DNA of 64,000 bases from Halichoerus grypus (taxonomy: Eukaryota; Chordata; Mammalia; Carnivora; Phocidae). The notes beneath the pieces are model-generated. The model did no database searches and was not told the DNA's origin. It saw only the letters and a program-made list of their open reading frames with translations. The position numbers and the translations under genes were made by a program. The first letter of the stretch is position 1; every line of letters begins with the position of its first letter. Of the stretch, positions 60,753 to 64,000 are shown piece after piece. The stretch lies in assembly GCF_964656455.1 (NCBI RefSeq), contig NC_135714.1, positions 83,101,903 to 83,165,902 on the forward strand, read 5' to 3'.

Positions 60753-62019
60753 TCCGCTTTCTCTTCAGTTTGTTTTTCAATATCAGAATTAACTGATATA
60801 ATTAACAGAATAATAGCTCTTCATTTCACTCTGAAGCTGCTCTGTCAAAGGCTTAATACTCTAGCATAGATCAGACCCATTGGATTCCTCTTAGGTGTCC
60901 TTTGGCTCAGGCTTTGGCATGGGTTTCCCTGACCCTGCCATCTTCCTAAATCTCCACTGACCCCTTGTGAGTTTCTTCTCTTACCCCAACAGCTAAAGTT
61001 CTTCCTATACAATCTTTTCTTATGACCGATAAATAAGTCATTGTCTTTAACTTGGGCCTTTCCTCTGACTTAAGACTCCAGTTACAGTTTGCAAACATCG
61101 TTATCTTTGATGTATTTGCTTCAGACGTGGGCAGTCTCCAGTATCCTAACAAGGGTCACACCCCTACTTGTGGTGGCTAGATGGTATTTAAAGTCTCTTG
61201 CAACCTTATGTTTTTATAATCATTTGTCTTCTAATCTCTTAGAAACCTTCCAAACGAGTTCTTTTGTTTTTCTCTGGCTTCATTAAAACCAATTAGCTTG
61301 TGTAGAACAGAATAGTCTCGAGCTGTCACTTACATGCCTGCTGGTCAAAAGGAAATGCAATTTCAGTGAGTACAAAATTAATCACAAATGTTAATTGGAG
61401 CAATCAGTATTGACACCATAGCTTTAGAGAGTAGACCTCATGACATAAACACAATGATATTATGCTTTCAGAATGAAAGTATACAAAAGCAAGTGAACTG
61501 AAATTTCATTGGGAAAATATGAGTCTTGAAAAGTCTTATCTATTAATTGGTTTGAATTTCAGTCATTCTTGATGGTTGAGGATACAAAAAGGTGTATAAT
61601 GTAATTCAGTGTAGACAGGGTATGTACTTTTCTATTGGTATTATGGCATGGTTTCTACTTTATATAAAGCCCTCTCCAAGGTCAGATTACATATGAGAAA
61701 AATACAGAACCATATATATTTTTTTAAAAAGAATATTCATCAAATATCATAGCTCTGTGCCAAGCAGTATGATTTCTTCATTCTTCTTATGTAGCAACAC
61801 CTTCCTTGTGATATATATGGATGTGAGAAATTAAAGATTATGTCTGACTTATTTTGCCTCCAAAAATATAAAAGAAAAATAGATGGTACCAGTTGAAGAC
61901 TAAATCTTGGGTTTGTTTTAAATAAATTAATCAACTTTCACTTGACCTGGGAAATCAATAGTCTCTTTAAATTTAGTTTGGCAAGTCAACTCATTGACTT
62001 ATTCAACAAAATTTACTGA

Positions 62020-62590
62020 TACCTATTAGGTATTGTTCTAAACACTGGGAATTCAAAAACAGACCAAAACTCCTGTCGTCATAGAATTTAAACTCTAATG
62101 GGAAATAAAAGACCATAAACAGTAATTAGTATATTTAATGTGTCAGATGGACATTAGTGTTTAACACATTGTGTTGGGTGGTATGTAGGGGGAGATTTGG
62201 GCGGCAAATTTGAAATGAGTAGTGGAGAAGTCCTCACTGTAAAGGCAGTCTTTGGGTAACAACTGGAAAGCTATGAAAACCATGCAGATATCTGGAGGGA
62301 AACTGTTCCAATAAGGGAAAACCAGCACAGCAAATGCAAAGCCCTGGAGGTGGATGTGCCTGGCATGTCCATGAAAGAGGAAGTTGCCCGGTGTTACTGA
62401 AGCAGACTAAATGAGATAGAAGGAGAATAGTAATAGGGTCAGAAAGGTCACAAAGGCCAGTATCTGTAGAGTGGTGTGGGCAACGGCAAGGATTCTGGAG
62501 GATGAAAACCATTAAGGAATTCCAAAGAGAGGTATGACAAGTTCTGATTGACTCTCTGGCTGCTACTTAGACAACAGACCGTACAGGCAA
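62020..62590 (-). repeat. L2 LINE remnant, antisense
   Basis: 'TAGGTATTGTTCTAAACACT', 'CATAGAATTTAAACTCTAAT', 'AGCAAATGCAAAGCCCTGGA', 'GGGTCAGAAAGGTCACAAAG' and 'TTGACTCTCTGGCTGCTACT' are in reverse L2 order. Confidence 0.65.
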
Positions 62591-63394
62591 GAGCAGGAGG
62601 GATACGAATGATACGTGTGTATGTACATTTACACGTGAATATATATTTCTCCTTAAAAATTAATCATAATAAAAAGTCTTTCCAAATATTGAAAAGATGG
62701 AACAGTGATTCACTGGGAGAACAGAGAGATTAAGTATTTTCTAATGATGCATGAGCGCCATGATACTTTGGGAAGGATTCTGGTAAATATTTTACTCTTA
62801 GTTTGTCCCAAGTATGTCTTATTAGCTGTGTGTGGAAACAAGTGTAAAGCATATTCTATATCAGACATACATTCCCTCCAAGGGGTTAGGAATCTCAGGT
62901 GAAAATCATGTAGGGGAGGAGACACACACGCAGCCTTCCGCTGGGATGAGCGTCTTAAGAGAGAAAGGGAGCTGCCAGGGGTAAAAATCAGAGCGTTTTC
63001 ATCTGTCAGACATTAATGTCCACTCTCATTGACAAATCTGAAACTCAGATCCTCAATTTTAGCCTGTGGCTGAGACTTCAGCCTAAACAAGAACATCTCT
63101 GCCTTTATTAGTGTTTAATTTGCTTTTCTCTGTACTGCCCAGTCCACTTATTCAAATCTGGCTCTCACTAAAATATCAGTAAGCCAATTAATCCATTTCC
63201 TTAATGAGAACTCTCTATTACAAGAATGGTTACTGCATAGATTTATATTGAATCTATCAATCTTGCATTTGGTGGGGAGAATGCCAATTATCCGAGCAAT
63301 CTGGTTCATTACCGCAGTATTGGACCGCGTTGCTGAACAAGCCTGCAGTCGATTACAATAGCATCGTGGGAGTGGGGAGGGCTTGGAGTTGATT

Positions 63395-63570
63395 GTTTGT
63401 TGAAGACCTATTACATATGTGGTTGGGCTAGAAGCTCTATGCACATTTCCCTGTTACGTGTTCTCCACTACTCTCTGAGGGACTGCTACTTTTTATTTTA
63501 TATATTTTGGGAAACAGAGGCTCATAATTTGGAGAGTCAGTGAAATTTGGATCCAGAATCTTCATTAGAT
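63395..63570 (+). repeat. MIR SINE
   Basis: 'AAGCTCTATGCACATTTCCC', 'GAAACAGAGGCTCATAATTT' and 'GTCAGTGAAATTTGGATCCA' match MIR order. Confidence 0.55.
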
Positions 63571-64000
63571 GGCTTCCAAAAGAGATGGCTAGCCATAAAA
63601 ATAAGAACCTACTAACTTTAGGGTCTCACTATGTGAATTCTGTAATGATTAGAATGGTTCTTCCCAATTTTAGCATAGACTATAAAAGTGGAAGAGAAAG
63701 GGAATGGATTTTGTATCAGCACAAAGGGAGCCAGAATGATCTAAATTTTAATAATAAATACTCACTGAGCGAGCCAGGTCCTCACCTCCAATCTGCTTAT
63801 GCTCTCTGCCCTTGGCATTCCAACCTTATACCCATATAATGCTTCTAAATAGAATGTGACCTCATTGTTATATTGTTATCATTATAATCACTCCCCCATA
63901 TTTATTGAGCACTTATTCTGTATCTGACATAATAGGATTGTTAGAGGAGGGAAGGAGAACAGAGAAAACTCTGTACTTTTGTTTTTCTCTGAAATCCACT

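Larger units (their letters stand above)
55301..64000 (+). other. BANK1: BANK1 intron downstream of exon C (partial)
   Basis: Starts with the GTAAGG donor and runs off the right edge. The next BANK1 exon, which in human opens with IQEID, was not found. Apart from the repeats listed, 55383-57620, 58190-59310, 59390-60350, 60760-62020 and 62600-63390 show nothing I can name. Confidence 0.8.

Noticed and set aside
1..64000. CRISPR arrays, operons, phage or other novel prokaryote-type systems
   Set aside because: Spliced exons, SINEs, LINEs and MIRs show vertebrate nuclear DNA; regular spaced repeats are absent except the minisatellite and microsatellites.

Overview
The window is mammalian nuclear DNA from inside one gene. 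Three short internal coding exons on the + strand spell a continuous, gap-free stretch of BANK1 (B-cell scaffold protein with ankyrin repeats 1): 8055-8194, 23884-23989 and 55104-55300. Their reading phases fit each other exactly (1/0, 0/1, 1/0). By recall of the human protein they cover residues 255-402, that is the end of the DBB domain and the ankyrin region. The remaining 99% is intron. No other protein-coding gene, RNA gene, CRISPR array or microbial feature is supported.

The host is a carnivore. The window holds many tRNA-derived carnivore SINEs (SINEC), with a GGGCGCCTGGGTGGCTCAG head and a CT-rich body ending in AATAAATAAAATCTT, plus carnivore L1s that share a characteristic 3' UTR. 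The SINE heads match the arctoid type (bear, seal, weasel, raccoon relatives) better than the dog type. That lineage call is inference.

Layout. 1-8054: upstream intron with old L1/HAL1, a MaLR-type LTR, MIR pieces and a 5'-inverted (twin-primed) L1. 8195-23883 (15.7 kb intron): diverged 130-bp duplication, antisense SINE, perfect 45-bp minisatellite, L2, old antisense L1 and a SINE only 176 bp before the next exon. 23990-55103 (31.1 kb intron): a head-to-head SINE pair, a fresh-looking SINE, a young L1 nested in an old one, a full-length antisense L1 (33133-39068) with open ORF1 and broken ORF2, further SINEs, L1 3' ends, MER5A, MIR, L2 and a Tigger-like element. 55301-64000: a U-rich tract and (GT)17 just after the ankyrin exon, a SINE, a target-site-flanked retrocopy, a Z-DNA-prone tract and MIR/L2.

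I found no undescribed biological system. The items most worth checking are possible splicing modifiers near exons, the threonine at the position of the human A383T polymorphism, the 45-bp repeat, the 57.9-58.2 kb retrocopy and an exact 36-bp duplication.
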